DNA from: Devosia sp.
Lineage (GTDB): Bacteria; Pseudomonadota; Alphaproteobacteria; Rhizobiales; Devosiaceae
Assembly (NCBI GenBank): GCA_029256605.1
Contig: JAQSXP010000002.1
Span: 1-44,643, forward strand
Direction of reading: 5' to 3'
DNA: 44,643 nt
How positions within the stretch are numbered: position 1 is the first letter of the stretch; every line of letters starts with the position of its first letter. A program made the translations under genes and the position numbers. The notes under the pieces were generated by a model. That model had not been told where the DNA came from. It made no database searches and worked only from the letters and a program-made list of their open reading frames with translations. Shown piece by piece: positions 1 through 10,152 of this stretch.

Positions 1-24
1 TGGGCATATGGTTAGCCGTGCAGC

Positions 25-1515
25 TTAATCGGTGAAAACCTTCTGGCGTTGCTTTCGCACAGCAGGAAGAACCATCAGGATCAATGCAACAGCCGCGACG
101 GTCAGCAAGCCGGCACTCAGTGGGCTCGTGACGAACGTCGCGGGATTGCCTCGCGAGAACATCATTGCACGCCTCAGGTTTTCTTCGAGTAGTGGACCGA
201 GGATGAAGCCCATCAGGAAGGGCGCCGGCTCGCAGTCAAGCTTGATCAACACATAGCCCAGCAGGCCAAACATGGCGACCAGACCGAGGTCAAGCCCGTT
301 CATATTGGTGGAGAAAATCCCGATCGTGCTGAAAAGGATGATGGCCGGGAACATGAAGTTGTAGGGCGTGGACAGCAGTTTAACCCAGATGCCGACCAAT
401 GGCAGGTTTAGCATCAGCAGCATCAGATTGCCGATCCACATCGACGCGATCAGGCCCCAGAACAGCGCCGGATTGGTGGTCATCACGCTTGGACCGGGCT
501 GAATGCCTTGGATCATCAGCGCGCCGATCATGATGGCCATCACGCCGTTTCCGGGAATGCCCAGTGTCAGCATGGGGATGAACGAGGTCTGGGCGCCAGC
601 ATTGTTGGCTGACTCAGGGCCGGCCACACCTTCGATAGCGCCGTTTCCAAACTGTTCAGGGTGCTTGGAAAGCTTCTTTTCCAGCGTGTAGGCCGCAAAG
701 GACGACAGGGTTGCGCCACCACCGGGCAAAACGCCCATCACCGAACCCAACCCGGTGCCGCGCAGGATCGGTCCGATGGAAAGCTTCATTTCCCGCCATG
801 TCGGCAGCAGCCCTGTGGGCTTGCTGACCTTGCTCTTGCGACTTGGATCCTGCTCGAGGTTGGATAGGATCTCAGAAATGCCATAGAGACCGGTGGCGAA
901 AGCGACGAAGTTGATCAGCGAGGGCTCGCCAAAGGTGAAACGGGGGATGCCGGTATAGATATCGGCGCCCACCAGGCCGAAGAGCAGCCCCAGGATGATC
1001 ATGGCCAATGCCTTGAGCACGGAGCCGTTAGCAAGCGTTACGGAGAGGATGAGCCCCAGCACGATCAACGAAAAGTATTCTGGGGGGCCAAAGCGCAGCG
1101 CTAGTTCGCTCAGTGGCGGCGAGAACACCACGACTACGACAGTGGCAATGCTGCCGGCAATAAAGGAGCCGATCGCAGCGATCGCCAAGGCAGAGCCAGC
1201 CTTGCCCTGCTGAGCCATTTTGTAGCCATCAATGGCCGTGACTGCCGAGGAGGCTTCTCCCGGCAGATTGACGAGGATGGCCGTTGTGGAGCCGCCATAT
1301 TGAGCGCCGTAATATATGCCTGCCAACATGATCAGCGAGGTCGACGGATCAAGCCCGAAGGTGATGGGCAGGAGCAGCGCTATCGTGGTCGTCGGCCCGA
1401 CACCGGGCAGAACACCGATCAGTGTTCCCAAAAGGCAACCAAGCAGACAGTAGAATAGATTTTGCAGCGTCATGGCCGTCTGCAAACCGAGCAGGACGTT
1501 ATCGAATATGTCCAT
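25..1515 (-). CDS. tctA: Tripartite tricarboxylate transporter, large permease subunit (TctA family)
   Basis: 496 aa, highly hydrophobic; [24 protein letters not shown] and [13 protein letters not shown] motifs typical of TctA; adjacent TctB and TctC genes. Confidence 0.95.
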   Translation of the reverse strand: MDIFDNVLLGLQTAMTLQNLFYCLLGCLLGTLIGVLPGVGPTTTIALLLPITFGLDPSTSLIMLAGIYYGAQYGGSTTAILVNLPGEASSAVTAIDGYKMAQQGKAGSALAIAAIGSFIAGSIATVVVVVFSPPLSELALRFGPPEYFSLIVLGLILSVTLANGSVLKALAMIILGLLFGLVGADIYTGIPRFTFGEPSLINFVAFATGLYGISEILSNLEQDPSRKSKVSKPTGLLPTWREMKLSIGPILRGTGLGSVMGVLPGGGATLSSFAAYTLEKKLSKHPEQFGNGAIEGVAGPESANNAGAQTSFIPMLTLGIPGNGVMAIMIGALMIQGIQPGPSVMTTNPALFWGLIASMWIGNLMLLMLNLPLVGIWVKLLSTPYNFMFPAIILFSTIGIFSTNMNGLDLGLVAMFGLLGYVLIKLDCEPAPFLMGFILGPLLEENLRRAMMFSRGNPATFVTSPLSAGLLTVAAVALILMVLPAVRKQRQKVFTD

Positions 1516-1527
1516 GATGTCGCCCTC

Positions 1528-2001
1528 CTAGAAGCGTAGCAGCGAGCCGAGAAGTGGCAACGGAATGCCCAAACCCCAGATGAAAATAGTCGTGCAACCA
1601 ATGGCGAGGCCAAGAGCAGTCAGAAGACGGGCAGTCCAGCTCATCTTCGGCGCCGCCATGGTAGCCAGCAGCGATGTCAGTATTACCGCGGAAATGAATC
1701 CAAGCGGTCGCAGGGTCAAGGCGAACAGCAACGGCGAGGCCAGCACGGAAAGCAGTGCGAGGGGGCGCACCACGATCATTTGCTGAGCTGGCTTGCGCCT
1801 GCCGGCCAGGGCAATCGCGGCACCAAGCAAAGCCAGCACGCCGGACAGCATCAGAGGATAGTAGCCGGGCCCCATCTGCGCGCCACTGCCTAGAGGATAG
1901 GCTGTGGAAACGAGGCCGAAGCCTATCGCGAAGGTGAGAAAGATCGCTCCGGCGACCACATCCTTGTTGACCGGTATGGTCAGAGGCTTCTGAGTGTCCA
2001 T
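1528..2001 (-). CDS. tctB: Tripartite tricarboxylate transporter, small permease subunit (TctB family)
   Basis: 157 aa, four hydrophobic segments, lies between tctC and tctA, GSGAQMGPGYYPLMLSGVL motif. Confidence 0.9.
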   Translation of the reverse strand: MDTQKPLTIPVNKDVVAGAIFLTFAIGFGLVSTAYPLGSGAQMGPGYYPLMLSGVLALLGAAIALAGRRKPAQQMIVVRPLALLSVLASPLLFALTLRPLGFISAVILTSLLATMAAPKMSWTARLLTALGLAIGCTTIFIWGLGIPLPLLGSLLRF

Positions 2002-2054
2002 GAGATCCGCCAGTGCAGTGGCCGCACCCTGGAAGCGCGGCCTGTTCTTGGTTG

Positions 2055-3026
2055 CTATTGAGCGAGACCGAGACGTTCGATCAGATCGCTGTAGCGTGCG
2101 GCCTCGAGTTCCATCGTCGCTTTGGCCTCGGCGGGCGTGCTGGCAACTATGGTGGCGCCGAGCGACGCCAGCCGCTCCTTGACGTCATCTCGCGCGAGAA
2201 TGGCTACAACTTCGGTGTTGAGCCGATCGACGACGTCCTGCGGCGTTCCGGCAGGTGCCAGCAGCATGGTCCAAGACGAGGCGTCATAATCGGGGTAGCC
2301 GCTCTCGGCGATCGTCGGGATCTCGGGAAACTCTGGATGACGCTCTGCGCCCGCCACCGCCAGGAGCTTGAGGCGTCCATCGGCGACAAGGCCCTGCACC
2401 GAGGCCAGCGTATCGAAGGCCATGTTTGCAACGCCGCTAATGAGATCCGGATGCGCCGCGGCACTGCCGGCGTAGGGCACGTGGATCATATCGAGACCGG
2501 CGGTATCGAGAAACCATTCCGTGAAAACGTGGGCATTGCTGCCGTGACCTGCCGAAGCAAATGCCAGCTCACCGGGACGTGCCTCGACATAGGTAACGAA
2601 CTCTTCGAGCGTTTCGACCGGCAGGCTGGCGGGAACGACGACGCCAAGCTGGGTCCGAGACATCAGCGAGATCGGCTCGAAATCGGTGACAGGATCATAG
2701 GTCAGGTTCGGCATCAGCGCCTTGCCGAGCACGTGTGACTGCACAACGAGGTCCAAGGTGTAGCCATCGGGGGCCGCCTTGGCGACGAAGTCGCTGCCGA
2801 TCGATCCATTGGCGCCGGGGCGGTTTTCAACGACCACAGGCTGGCCAAGGGCCGGGCTGAGATGCTCTGCAACCAGGCGCGCGGTGATGTCGCCCGAGCC
2901 GCCAGGAGCGTAGGGGACGATCAGCTGGATTGTACTTGTGGGATAATCCTGCGCCATGGCGGGGATAACAGCACCAGTAACGGCACCAGCCAATACAATG
3001 CCAGAAAGAAGGAACTTCAAAGCCAT
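2055..3026 (-). CDS. tctC: Tripartite tricarboxylate transporter substrate-binding protein (TctC/Bug family)
   Basis: Signal peptide plus YPTSTIQLIVPYAPGGSGDITARLVAEHL and VVENRPGANGSIGSDFVAKAAPDGYTL Bug-family motifs. Confidence 0.95.
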   Translation of the reverse strand: MALKFLLSGIVLAGAVTGAVIPAMAQDYPTSTIQLIVPYAPGGSGDITARLVAEHLSPALGQPVVVENRPGANGSIGSDFVAKAAPDGYTLDLVVQSHVLGKALMPNLTYDPVTDFEPISLMSRTQLGVVVPASLPVETLEEFVTYVEARPGELAFASAGHGSNAHVFTEWFLDTAGLDMIHVPYAGSAAAHPDLISGVANMAFDTLASVQGLVADGRLKLLAVAGAERHPEFPEIPTIAESGYPDYDASSWTMLLAPAGTPQDVVDRLNTEVVAILARDDVKERLASLGATIVASTPAEAKATMELEAARYSDLIERLGLAQ

Positions 3027-3035
3027 TCTATGTTC

Positions 3036-4076
3036 TCATTTCTGCTTCATCTTGCCATGCGACAGCCCACGATCGGGCTCCGCAATATTCACGCGCACCA
3101 TGTCCCGGAGCAGCTGGACAATTGCCATGCCGCTCTCGCCTTCAGCGCCATCAACGATGAAACGGTTGGTGCAATAACGCATTTCCCATCCCCCAGCATC
3201 CAGACACGCAGTCACGATGCGTTTCTCGAGTTCGGGGGTTTGGACTAGATCCTTGTCCTTGAGCAGGAAGGCCAGCATGGCCGTAATGCCATAAGCGCCC
3301 CAATTGGAAATCGAGGCTGGTAGGAAAATGTCGGTCGGCGTCACTGTTATCGCGCCACCCGGCTTGTCCGTCTGGGTTTCACGGCCATAAGGATGGAAGT
3401 CCTGCATGAAGCCATGGATGCGGCCGAAGCCAATTTCATTGCCATTGTCGCCGACACCGATGGACAGTACGCCACGTTCGGCAGCCTGATTGAAGAGCGG
3501 CGCAATGTTGATGCAGCCCTTGGGCGCAACACCAGTAGAATAGTGGACGATGCCGCTTTCGTTGGGTCCGAGACGCTCGATCGAGATAATCGCTTTCGGC
3601 TGCATCTGGTCGAACAAGGCGCTCGCCCAGTCGTCTACCTCGTCCTGCATCTCTGGCGCGGTCACCAAGGCAGCACCCATCCGGCGGTTTTTGGCCAGAT
3701 CGAAGTCGCGGATCATCAAGTGGGCTGCCTCGCTTGAGGCTTTCACCGGCGGTGCGTGGCAGAGCTCCGTCACAAAGACCGGAACTGCCTTTAGGCCCCA
3801 GTAGATTGCACGTGCCAAAGCGGCCGCACCGGGTGGGCCATCGCTTTCCCCCCAAGGCGCTTCTGGCGCATAACCTGCACCGGTGACGATCAGTACAACG
3901 TCGCCGGGACCAACCTTCTCGACCAAGGCCTCTGCAGCGCGGGCTGTTATCGGGCGACCACCACCTTCGCGTCGTGCCTCATTGTAGATCGGCGCAATGA
4001 TGTTGTGGTTCATCCCCCGATTGCGCATTTCGACGGTGACCAGGCGATCGATATATTCGCCGATGATATCAGGCAT
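3036..4076 (-). CDS. DUF4392 / D-glutamate cyclase-like protein
   Basis: 346 aa; VLIVTGAGYAPEAPWGESDGPPGAAALARA, GVAPKGCINIAPLFNQA, SIGVGDNGNEIGFG motifs resemble the D-glutamate cyclase-like C-terminal (DUF4392) family. Confidence 0.75.
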   Translation of the reverse strand: MPDIIGEYIDRLVTVEMRNRGMNHNIIAPIYNEARREGGGRPITARAAEALVEKVGPGDVVLIVTGAGYAPEAPWGESDGPPGAAALARAIYWGLKAVPVFVTELCHAPPVKASSEAAHLMIRDFDLAKNRRMGAALVTAPEMQDEVDDWASALFDQMQPKAIISIERLGPNESGIVHYSTGVAPKGCINIAPLFNQAAERGVLSIGVGDNGNEIGFGRIHGFMQDFHPYGRETQTDKPGGAITVTPTDIFLPASISNWGAYGITAMLAFLLKDKDLVQTPELEKRIVTACLDAGGWEMRYCTNRFIVDGAEGESGMAIVQLLRDMVRVNIAEPDRGLSHGKMKQK

Positions 4077-4151
4077 ATTGAACTGACCTCACAAAGATGA
4101 GGCAGCATGCGGCGGTAGGCTCCTGCTAAGCCAATCGAATCTTGTCATGAT

Positions 4152-4170
4152 CCATAACGATTTGTTATGG
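4152..4170. promoter_or_regulatory. Probable LysR-type operator, inverted repeat CCATAAC-GATTT-GTTATGG containing T-N11-A
   Basis: Perfect 7-bp inverted repeat with 5-bp spacer in the divergent intergenic between 4076(-) and 4196(+). Confidence 0.7.
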
Positions 4171-4195
4171 GAAAGGTGGAGGGCAGAAGACACAA

Positions 4196-5134
4196 ATGGA
4201 CCCTGATCATAACCAGACGGTCAACCCGAAGCAGCTTGCGGCATTCCGGGCCGTTATCGTTTCCGGCAGCGTTACCGGCGCAGGAAAAATCCTCCATGTG
4301 ACGCAGCCGGCGGTTACCCGTCTGATCAAGGACCTTGAATCGCAGCTTGGCCTGACACTGTTTACACGGCGGGCGGGACGTATGACACCGACAGCTCATG
4401 CGCAAACTTTATATAGGAATGTTGAGCGCTACTTCTTTGGTCTGGAACGGGTTTTGGACGCGGCCCGTACCTTGCGGAACAATCGCGGGGGGCAATTGCG
4501 GATTGCCGCCATGCCAACGCTGTCTTCTCGCACACTGCCTGAGGCGATCGGCCGTTTCCGCCGGCGTTACCCTGAAATCGATATTGCCATCGAGTCCGAA
4601 GTGTCCATCCGCATTCTCGACGCAGTGATGAATGACGAGGTCGATCTGGGAATCGGCCGCGTTCCAAAAGAGCGGGATGATCTGGCGCGGCTGGACATGC
4701 CTACTTCCGAAGCAATCTGCATTCTGCCTAAGCATCATCACCTGGCGGAAAGGTCCGAGATTTTTGCAAGAGACCTCAGCGGTGAGCCGATGGTGACGCT
4801 GGGCGCCAGCAGCCTGCTCCGCCTCCAGGTTGATTCTGCGCTTCGGCTGGCTGGCGTCGTGCCAGGAAGCACGATCCAAACGCTTTTCTCCAACACCGCC
4901 AGTACTTACGTCGCCAATGGACTGGGCATCGCCGTAGTCGATTTGTTCTCCATTCTTGGAGCCGATCTGAGCCAGATCGAAATACGACGCTTCAATCCCC
5001 GCATCACGTTCGACTTTGCTGCAGTCTATCCGGACGGACACAGATCCCCATTAGCGATCGCATTTGCGCGGGAACTCAGAGACGTCGTTTCCGACGAGAT
5101 TTCGGATATGCAAGATCGGCTGGCTGCGAAGTAG
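4196..5134 (+). CDS. LysR family transcriptional regulator
   Basis: N-terminal HTH AFRAVIVSGSVTGAGKILHVTQPAVTRLIKDLESQLGLTLFTR, LysR-type. Confidence 0.95.
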   Translation: MDPDHNQTVNPKQLAAFRAVIVSGSVTGAGKILHVTQPAVTRLIKDLESQLGLTLFTRRAGRMTPTAHAQTLYRNVERYFFGLERVLDAARTLRNNRGGQLRIAAMPTLSSRTLPEAIGRFRRRYPEIDIAIESEVSIRILDAVMNDEVDLGIGRVPKERDDLARLDMPTSEAICILPKHHHLAERSEIFARDLSGEPMVTLGASSLLRLQVDSALRLAGVVPGSTIQTLFSNTASTYVANGLGIAVVDLFSILGADLSQIEIRRFNPRITFDFAAVYPDGHRSPLAIAFARELRDVVSDEISDMQDRLAAK

Positions 5135-5343
5135 TACAAGGCGGCTTTGCGCGGCTTTGCGCGCCCCTTTCCGGCCGTTCCAGTAGTCATGCTCACTTCC
5201 GAAAAGCCGACATCCACTGACCTTTCTCCGGAGCGCTTCACCTGACGCTAAGTTGCTGGTTTTCTTTGATAGAAGCCGCGGTGATCGTTGACTTTACAGG
5301 GATCGCGAAGGTTCAGCACCAGAATGTCTACCACCCCGAGAGC

Positions 5344-5943
5344 TCAGGCTTCGAGCGGCGCGAACAGGTAGCGCTGAATCGTTTCGCCGATCATGCGATG
5401 CGTAGACTCTCGCGTCAGCTCGTTCGCTCCCAGGTTCAGCACATAGCGGCAATAGGCCAGCCCCAGCACCTGCGTCGCCAGAAGGCTGGCGCGCTGCGTC
5501 GCTTCCTCATCCCCGGCCAGCATAGCCACCAGAGGCCGTACCTGGCTCTCAAAGATGTCAGCAACGCGCGCGGCCGCCGCCGGATGGGTCGCGGCCGTCC
5601 GCACCAGCACGCGCAGCAGGTCGTCTGCCGGCTCGCCTTCCCAGCGGTGAAAGAAGTGTTCCACCAGCCTTGCCCCGATATTCCCCTGCGGCACCGAGCT
5701 GAGATCGGGCAGTTGCAGGTCGATCGCCACCGCCCGCGCAAACAGGTCTTCCTTCCCGCCGAAATAGCGATTGATCAGGGCGACATTGACCCCTGCGTCG
5801 TCGGCGATCTCGCGGACGGTGGTCCGTTCGAAACCATGCGCGGCAAAGCGGCGTCGCGCCGCCAACAGCAGCCGTTCCTGCGTCGCCCCTGCATCCCGCA
5901 TCGCACCCTCCATGTAAACACCCGTTGACTTACGACCTCGCAA
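5344..5943 (-). CDS. TetR/AcrR family transcriptional regulator (start possibly 5913)
   Basis: LLLAARRRFAAHGFERTTVREIADDAGVNVALINRYFGGKEDLF TetR HTH. Confidence 0.93.
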   Translation of the reverse strand: MRGRKSTGVYMEGAMRDAGATQERLLLAARRRFAAHGFERTTVREIADDAGVNVALINRYFGGKEDLFARAVAIDLQLPDLSSVPQGNIGARLVEHFFHRWEGEPADDLLRVLVRTAATHPAAAARVADIFESQVRPLVAMLAGDEEATQRASLLATQVLGLAYCRYVLNLGANELTRESTHRMIGETIQRYLFAPLEA

Positions 5944-5963
5944 TCATGTAATCAAGCGTTTAC
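5914..5963. promoter_or_regulatory. Putative TetR operator elements (GTAAACACCCGTTGACTTAC and GTAATCAAGCGTTTAC)
   Basis: GTAA..TTAC dyads in the divergent TetR / monooxygenase intergenic; TGTAAAC and GTTTACA arms flank the region. Confidence 0.5.
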
Positions 5964-5980
5964 ATAAAGAGGTTGAATCC

Positions 5981-7120
5981 ATGATTGAGCAAACGGATGT
6001 TCTGATTGTAGGCGCCGGTCCCGCCGGCCTTGCCACGGCCATCGGCCTTGCCCAAGCAGGCGTCGACTTCCGGCTAGTCGACGCATTGCCTGCAGCGCAA
6101 AACACCTCCCGCGCCGCCGTTATTCATGCCGCAACCCTCCAAAGGCTCGGCCGCCTCGGCGTCGCCGACCGCCTGATCGCGCAGGGCATCAAGGCACCTG
6201 ATTTCCGGGTCCGCGATCGCGATCGGGTCCTGCTCGAAGTCGCCTTCTCCGTCCTTGGTGGCGAATACCCCTTTGCCCTGATGATCCCCCAGGATGAAAC
6301 TGAAGCCATCCTCGCCGCGCGACTGCAGGAAATGGGTCATGACGTCCTGAGGCCGGCCCGCATCACGCATTTGGACCAGCGAGCCGACGGAGTCCTCGCC
6401 ACGCTTGACCAGCAAGGCGGGCAACATAACCTTCAGGCACGCTTGGTCGTCGGTGCAGACGGCGAGAAAAGCTTCGTCCGCACCCAGGCGGGCATCGCCT
6501 TTCCGGGCGACACCTATGGCTCCTTTATGCTGGCCGATGTCCACATGGATTGGCCCATCGGCCAGCATGAGGTTGGTCTGTTCTTTGCCGCCCAAGGCAC
6601 CTTAGTCGTCGCCCCAATGAGCCACCAGCGATACCGTGTGGTCGCCCAACTGGTCGATGCGCCATCCCTGCCAACAGTTGCCGATGTCCAACGCGTCATC
6701 GACCAGCGCGGCCCCGTCAGCGGCGCGCGCGTGCACGAGGTGCTGTGGGGGTCGCGCTTTCAGGTCCACCACAAGCTCGCAGCCCGCTTTCACGCCGGTC
6801 CGTTCCTCCTCGTCGGCGACGCCGCTCACGTGCACAGCCCGGCCGGTGGCCAGGGCATGAACCTGGGACTACGCGACGCAGAAGCATTAGCCACAGCACT
6901 GTCAGGTTATCTAAACGGCAACAAAGGCTTGCTGGACACCTACGCCAATGAACGCCATGCTCTTGCCCGCCAGGTGCTTGAGCGAACCGACCGGCTCACC
7001 CGCATCGCAACGATTCGCTCTCCCGCGCTGCGTTGGCTCCGTGACACCACGCTTTCGACAGTCAGCCACGCCCCCGTCGTCCGTAAGCGCATCGCCATGA
7101 TGCTAGCCGGCTTTAGCTAA
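5981..7120 (+). CDS. FAD-dependent aromatic-ring monooxygenase (PheA/TfdB type)
   Basis: VLIVGAGPAGLATAIGLAQAGV dinucleotide-binding motif and GPFLLVGDAAHVHSPAGGQGMNLGLRDA GD motif. Confidence 0.93.
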   Translation: MIEQTDVLIVGAGPAGLATAIGLAQAGVDFRLVDALPAAQNTSRAAVIHAATLQRLGRLGVADRLIAQGIKAPDFRVRDRDRVLLEVAFSVLGGEYPFALMIPQDETEAILAARLQEMGHDVLRPARITHLDQRADGVLATLDQQGGQHNLQARLVVGADGEKSFVRTQAGIAFPGDTYGSFMLADVHMDWPIGQHEVGLFFAAQGTLVVAPMSHQRYRVVAQLVDAPSLPTVADVQRVIDQRGPVSGARVHEVLWGSRFQVHHKLAARFHAGPFLLVGDAAHVHSPAGGQGMNLGLRDAEALATALSGYLNGNKGLLDTYANERHALARQVLERTDRLTRIATIRSPALRWLRDTTLSTVSHAPVVRKRIAMMLAGFS

Positions 7121-7551
7121 GGGCGTTTGTTTGTCGGCAACGCGCCCCATTCCGGCCATTCAGGCAACAGTTTCGAATGCCCGAAAGGGGTCGTCGCGAT
7201 CTCTGCCTCTAGGCTGCTGCTTTGCAATGCTAAGTCCCGTATCCCGGCGACGCGTCTGCTTTCGAGTGCCCACACGTACACTGAGAAGTTTGTCGCTTAA
7301 CACCCTAACTTTGCCAAGCACTCCCGTATCTCCTTGAGCCACTCTTCACGGGCATTATTAGATGCTGCCGACTTACTTGAGGTGGCTTCGTTGGTGTCAT
7401 GGAGCCGACAGCATAAAGCTCAAATCGAAGCAGCCCAAGAACGGTTCGATGGACGAAAGGATGACTGACGTCAAAGGGCTTCTAAGTCATGGCTGTTGTA
7501 TTCGTCGCATGGAAGGGGCAGCCCACTGAGCGCCGCCCCATCAGTGAGCTG

Positions 7552-8610
7552 CTACGCTATGATTTTGCGCGCACGCAGATCGTCGAACACTGAAAAGAAC
7601 ATTTCTGCCGTGTCCACGTGTTCGTGAAAGCCCAAGCGTCGGGCCTTCGATCCGTCGGCGAAAAAGTCGTAGTTCCAGCTAAAGACAGCATCACCGAAAT
7701 GCCAGGACGACACTTCCGAATAACTGAGGTTTGCCAGCCCGAGACGGGCTACCATGTCTGCCCAAAGAGGCCCCTTATCATTCATGATGGTCGACAGGTT
7801 CATTGGCAGAGGTGGCGCCACCTCCATCGTGAAGTAGGCAGCAATTCTGGGCCACATCTCGCTCCAGCGAAACAGGTCGCCATTGGTGATGTTGAGAGCT
7901 TGGTTTGCGCAGGCCGGTGTCGTGGCTGCCCAAACGGTTGCCCGGGCCAGCAGCCCGGCGTCTGTCATCTCAAGCAGGCTGTCATAGGCGCCAGGCTTGC
8001 CGGGGAACCGTAGCGGCAGCCCGAGTTCTTTAGACATGCTGGCGTAAATGGCGATCACCATGGCGAGGTTCATCGGATTACCCAATCCGAACCCGATTAC
8101 CACAGAAGGGCGTAGTGCCGACCATGTCCAGCTCCGCCCGATCTGACGCTGTTCCAGAAACGCCTGCTGGTCGATATTGAATTCGGGCGGCATGTGATTG
8201 GCGTCACTCTCCCGCGCTGGGGTTTTGAAGGGGCCGAGATGGGCGCCATAGACCTTGTAGCCCTGCATCAAGCTGATGTGCTGAAGTCCCCTGGCGATGG
8301 GCTCGATTGCGTCGACCACATTTACCAGCATTGCCAGGTTTGGCGGAACCAGCTCGGCCCAACTAGGACGATCCTGGTAAGCGGCATAATAGATGTGCGT
8401 AATCTCTGACAACTCGGCGAGGGCGTGCCGGGTGGCGTCGCGGTCTAGCAGATTGACGGGGATGTAGCGGACACGTTTTTTGGACACGCCACCGCGGCGT
8501 GACAACCCGACAATGTCCCAATCGTCCAATGTAAGCAGGTGATCGATTAGGTTGCCGCCAATTACGCCATTGGCGCCCACTACCAAGGCGGTTTTTCGTG
8601 GTTCGGACAT
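7552..8610 (-). CDS. Atypical SDR family oxidoreductase (PRISE / progesterone 5-beta-reductase-like)
   Basis: ALVVGANGVIGGNLIDHLLTLDDWDIVGLSRR NAD-binding motif; HISLMQGYKVYGAHLGPFKTPARE; start set at ATG 8610. Confidence 0.85.
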   Translation of the reverse strand: MSEPRKTALVVGANGVIGGNLIDHLLTLDDWDIVGLSRRGGVSKKRVRYIPVNLLDRDATRHALAELSEITHIYYAAYQDRPSWAELVPPNLAMLVNVVDAIEPIARGLQHISLMQGYKVYGAHLGPFKTPARESDANHMPPEFNIDQQAFLEQRQIGRSWTWSALRPSVVIGFGLGNPMNLAMVIAIYASMSKELGLPLRFPGKPGAYDSLLEMTDAGLLARATVWAATTPACANQALNITNGDLFRWSEMWPRIAAYFTMEVAPPLPMNLSTIMNDKGPLWADMVARLGLANLSYSEVSSWHFGDAVFSWNYDFFADGSKARRLGFHEHVDTAEMFFSVFDDLRARKIIA

Positions 8611-8719
8611 GCTCAGCTCCTTTGCCCTGAAGGGGCAGGGAGCAACATCATTCATTTGTAATGGCCGCAGCAGACCTCTAGATCTTCGATCAGTTATAAA
8701 GAAAGCTTTGGTCGTCACG

Positions 8720-9610
8720 ATGGATTTGTTGGCCGCAATGGGCGTGTTCGTCCGGGTCGCCGAACTGGGAAGCCTTTCCGCGGCAGGTCGGGATTTCCAA
8801 CTCTCTCAGCCCGCTGTGAGCCAAAAAGTGAGGGCGCTGGAGCAGCATCTAGGCGTGCGGCTCGTCAACCGGACGACACGCCAATTGTCACTGACAGACG
8901 CTGGTCGGATCTATTACGCGCAGGCCAAGCCAGTACTTGCCGCGGTTGACGAAGCGGCCGAAATGGTGTCGGGCGCTAGCCCCGAATTGACGGGTCGCCT
9001 CCGCATCCAAGCACCGACGGGCTTCGGTCAGATGTATCTTGCGGATATCGCAATTGCGTTTCAGTTGATGCACCCTGGGCTCACCATCGAACTGATGCTT
9101 GATGACCGCTATGTGGATCTGACCCAGCAGGCGGTCGACCTTGCCATTCGCTTTGGCACCCTGCGGTCTTCCGGCCTCATTGCGCGTCGGCTCGGCACGC
9201 TTCGACGCATACTGGTTGCCGCGCCTGCCTACCTTGCCCAGCATGGCACACCCAATACGCCTGAAGAGCTGTCGACGCATCGGCAGGTGCGGTTCAGCTG
9301 GGCTGCAAGGGACGACACGATGCCATTGATCGGTCCGGCAGGATCAACGATGGTAGCGGTGCAGACCAGCTTCCTTGCCGACAATACCTTCGTGCTTACA
9401 AAGGCACTCGTGGCCGGCCTTGGCTTAGGCGGGGCACAGCTCCCCCAGATTCAGGCTGAACTTGCCGTCGGTAAACTGGTGCAGATCATGCCTGCCTATC
9501 AGTATTCACCGCTCGACGTGCATGCCGTATTTCCGACGTCACGCTTCGTCCCGGCGAAAGTCAGAGCGTTCATCGATCACCTCAGAAGCGCCTTAACTGA
9601 AATCATCTGA
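8720..9610 (+). CDS. LysR family transcriptional regulator
   Basis: MDLLAAMGVFVRVAELGSLSAAGRDFQLSQPAVSQKVRALEQHLGVRLVNRTTRQL; start set at ATG 8720. Confidence 0.95.
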   Translation: MDLLAAMGVFVRVAELGSLSAAGRDFQLSQPAVSQKVRALEQHLGVRLVNRTTRQLSLTDAGRIYYAQAKPVLAAVDEAAEMVSGASPELTGRLRIQAPTGFGQMYLADIAIAFQLMHPGLTIELMLDDRYVDLTQQAVDLAIRFGTLRSSGLIARRLGTLRRILVAAPAYLAQHGTPNTPEELSTHRQVRFSWAARDDTMPLIGPAGSTMVAVQTSFLADNTFVLTKALVAGLGLGGAQLPQIQAELAVGKLVQIMPAYQYSPLDVHAVFPTSRFVPAKVRAFIDHLRSALTEII

Positions 9611-10116
9611 AATGCGGTCTAGGCCAAAGCCTCCAATGAGCCGATCAAACGAACCGTGTGCTCAGGTTCGCGCACGTTGCGTCCAGCGTCCGCCCCATGG
9701 TGGCGGTTAGAAAGCTGAAGGTCTGTATCCCGACATAGGGAGCGATCAGCGGCGCCGTAATGGGTGGCAGCTGGTGGCACCTCGCCCGTCGTCCGCTTGT
9801 TGAGGGTGGGAGTGGGTGAACCTCCAATTTGCAGATCTTTTGTGCGCTTGCTTCAGGAGCGGGAACCGCCAGCGCCGACCCAACCCGTATGGGACGCCCC
9901 GCTTAGTGATCACTGCCAACTGACCGGCGCCTCTGCAAGTTGTCCCGGTCACTTATTCCCACGAGTAAGGTCCGCTTTTAGAAAAATGCCCAGGGTCTCC
10001 GTACGGCCGGAATGGGGCGCGTCGCTGCCTAGCCGCTGCCGACCCATGGGTTATTCGCCATCTACATAGCGCCGCCAAGCTTGGTCCCAATCGCATGAGT
10101 GCGTCAGTTGAAGCAA

Positions 10117-10142
10117 AAAGCCCCGGAAGCGACCGGGGCTTT
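10117..10142 (-). terminator. Rho-independent terminator of the second tct operon
   Basis: Perfect 10-bp stem AAAGCCCCGG-AAGCGA-CCGGGGCTTT just downstream of the tctA stop (10153), with a T-run on the minus strand. Confidence 0.9.
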
Positions 10143-10152
10143 AGTTCATTTG

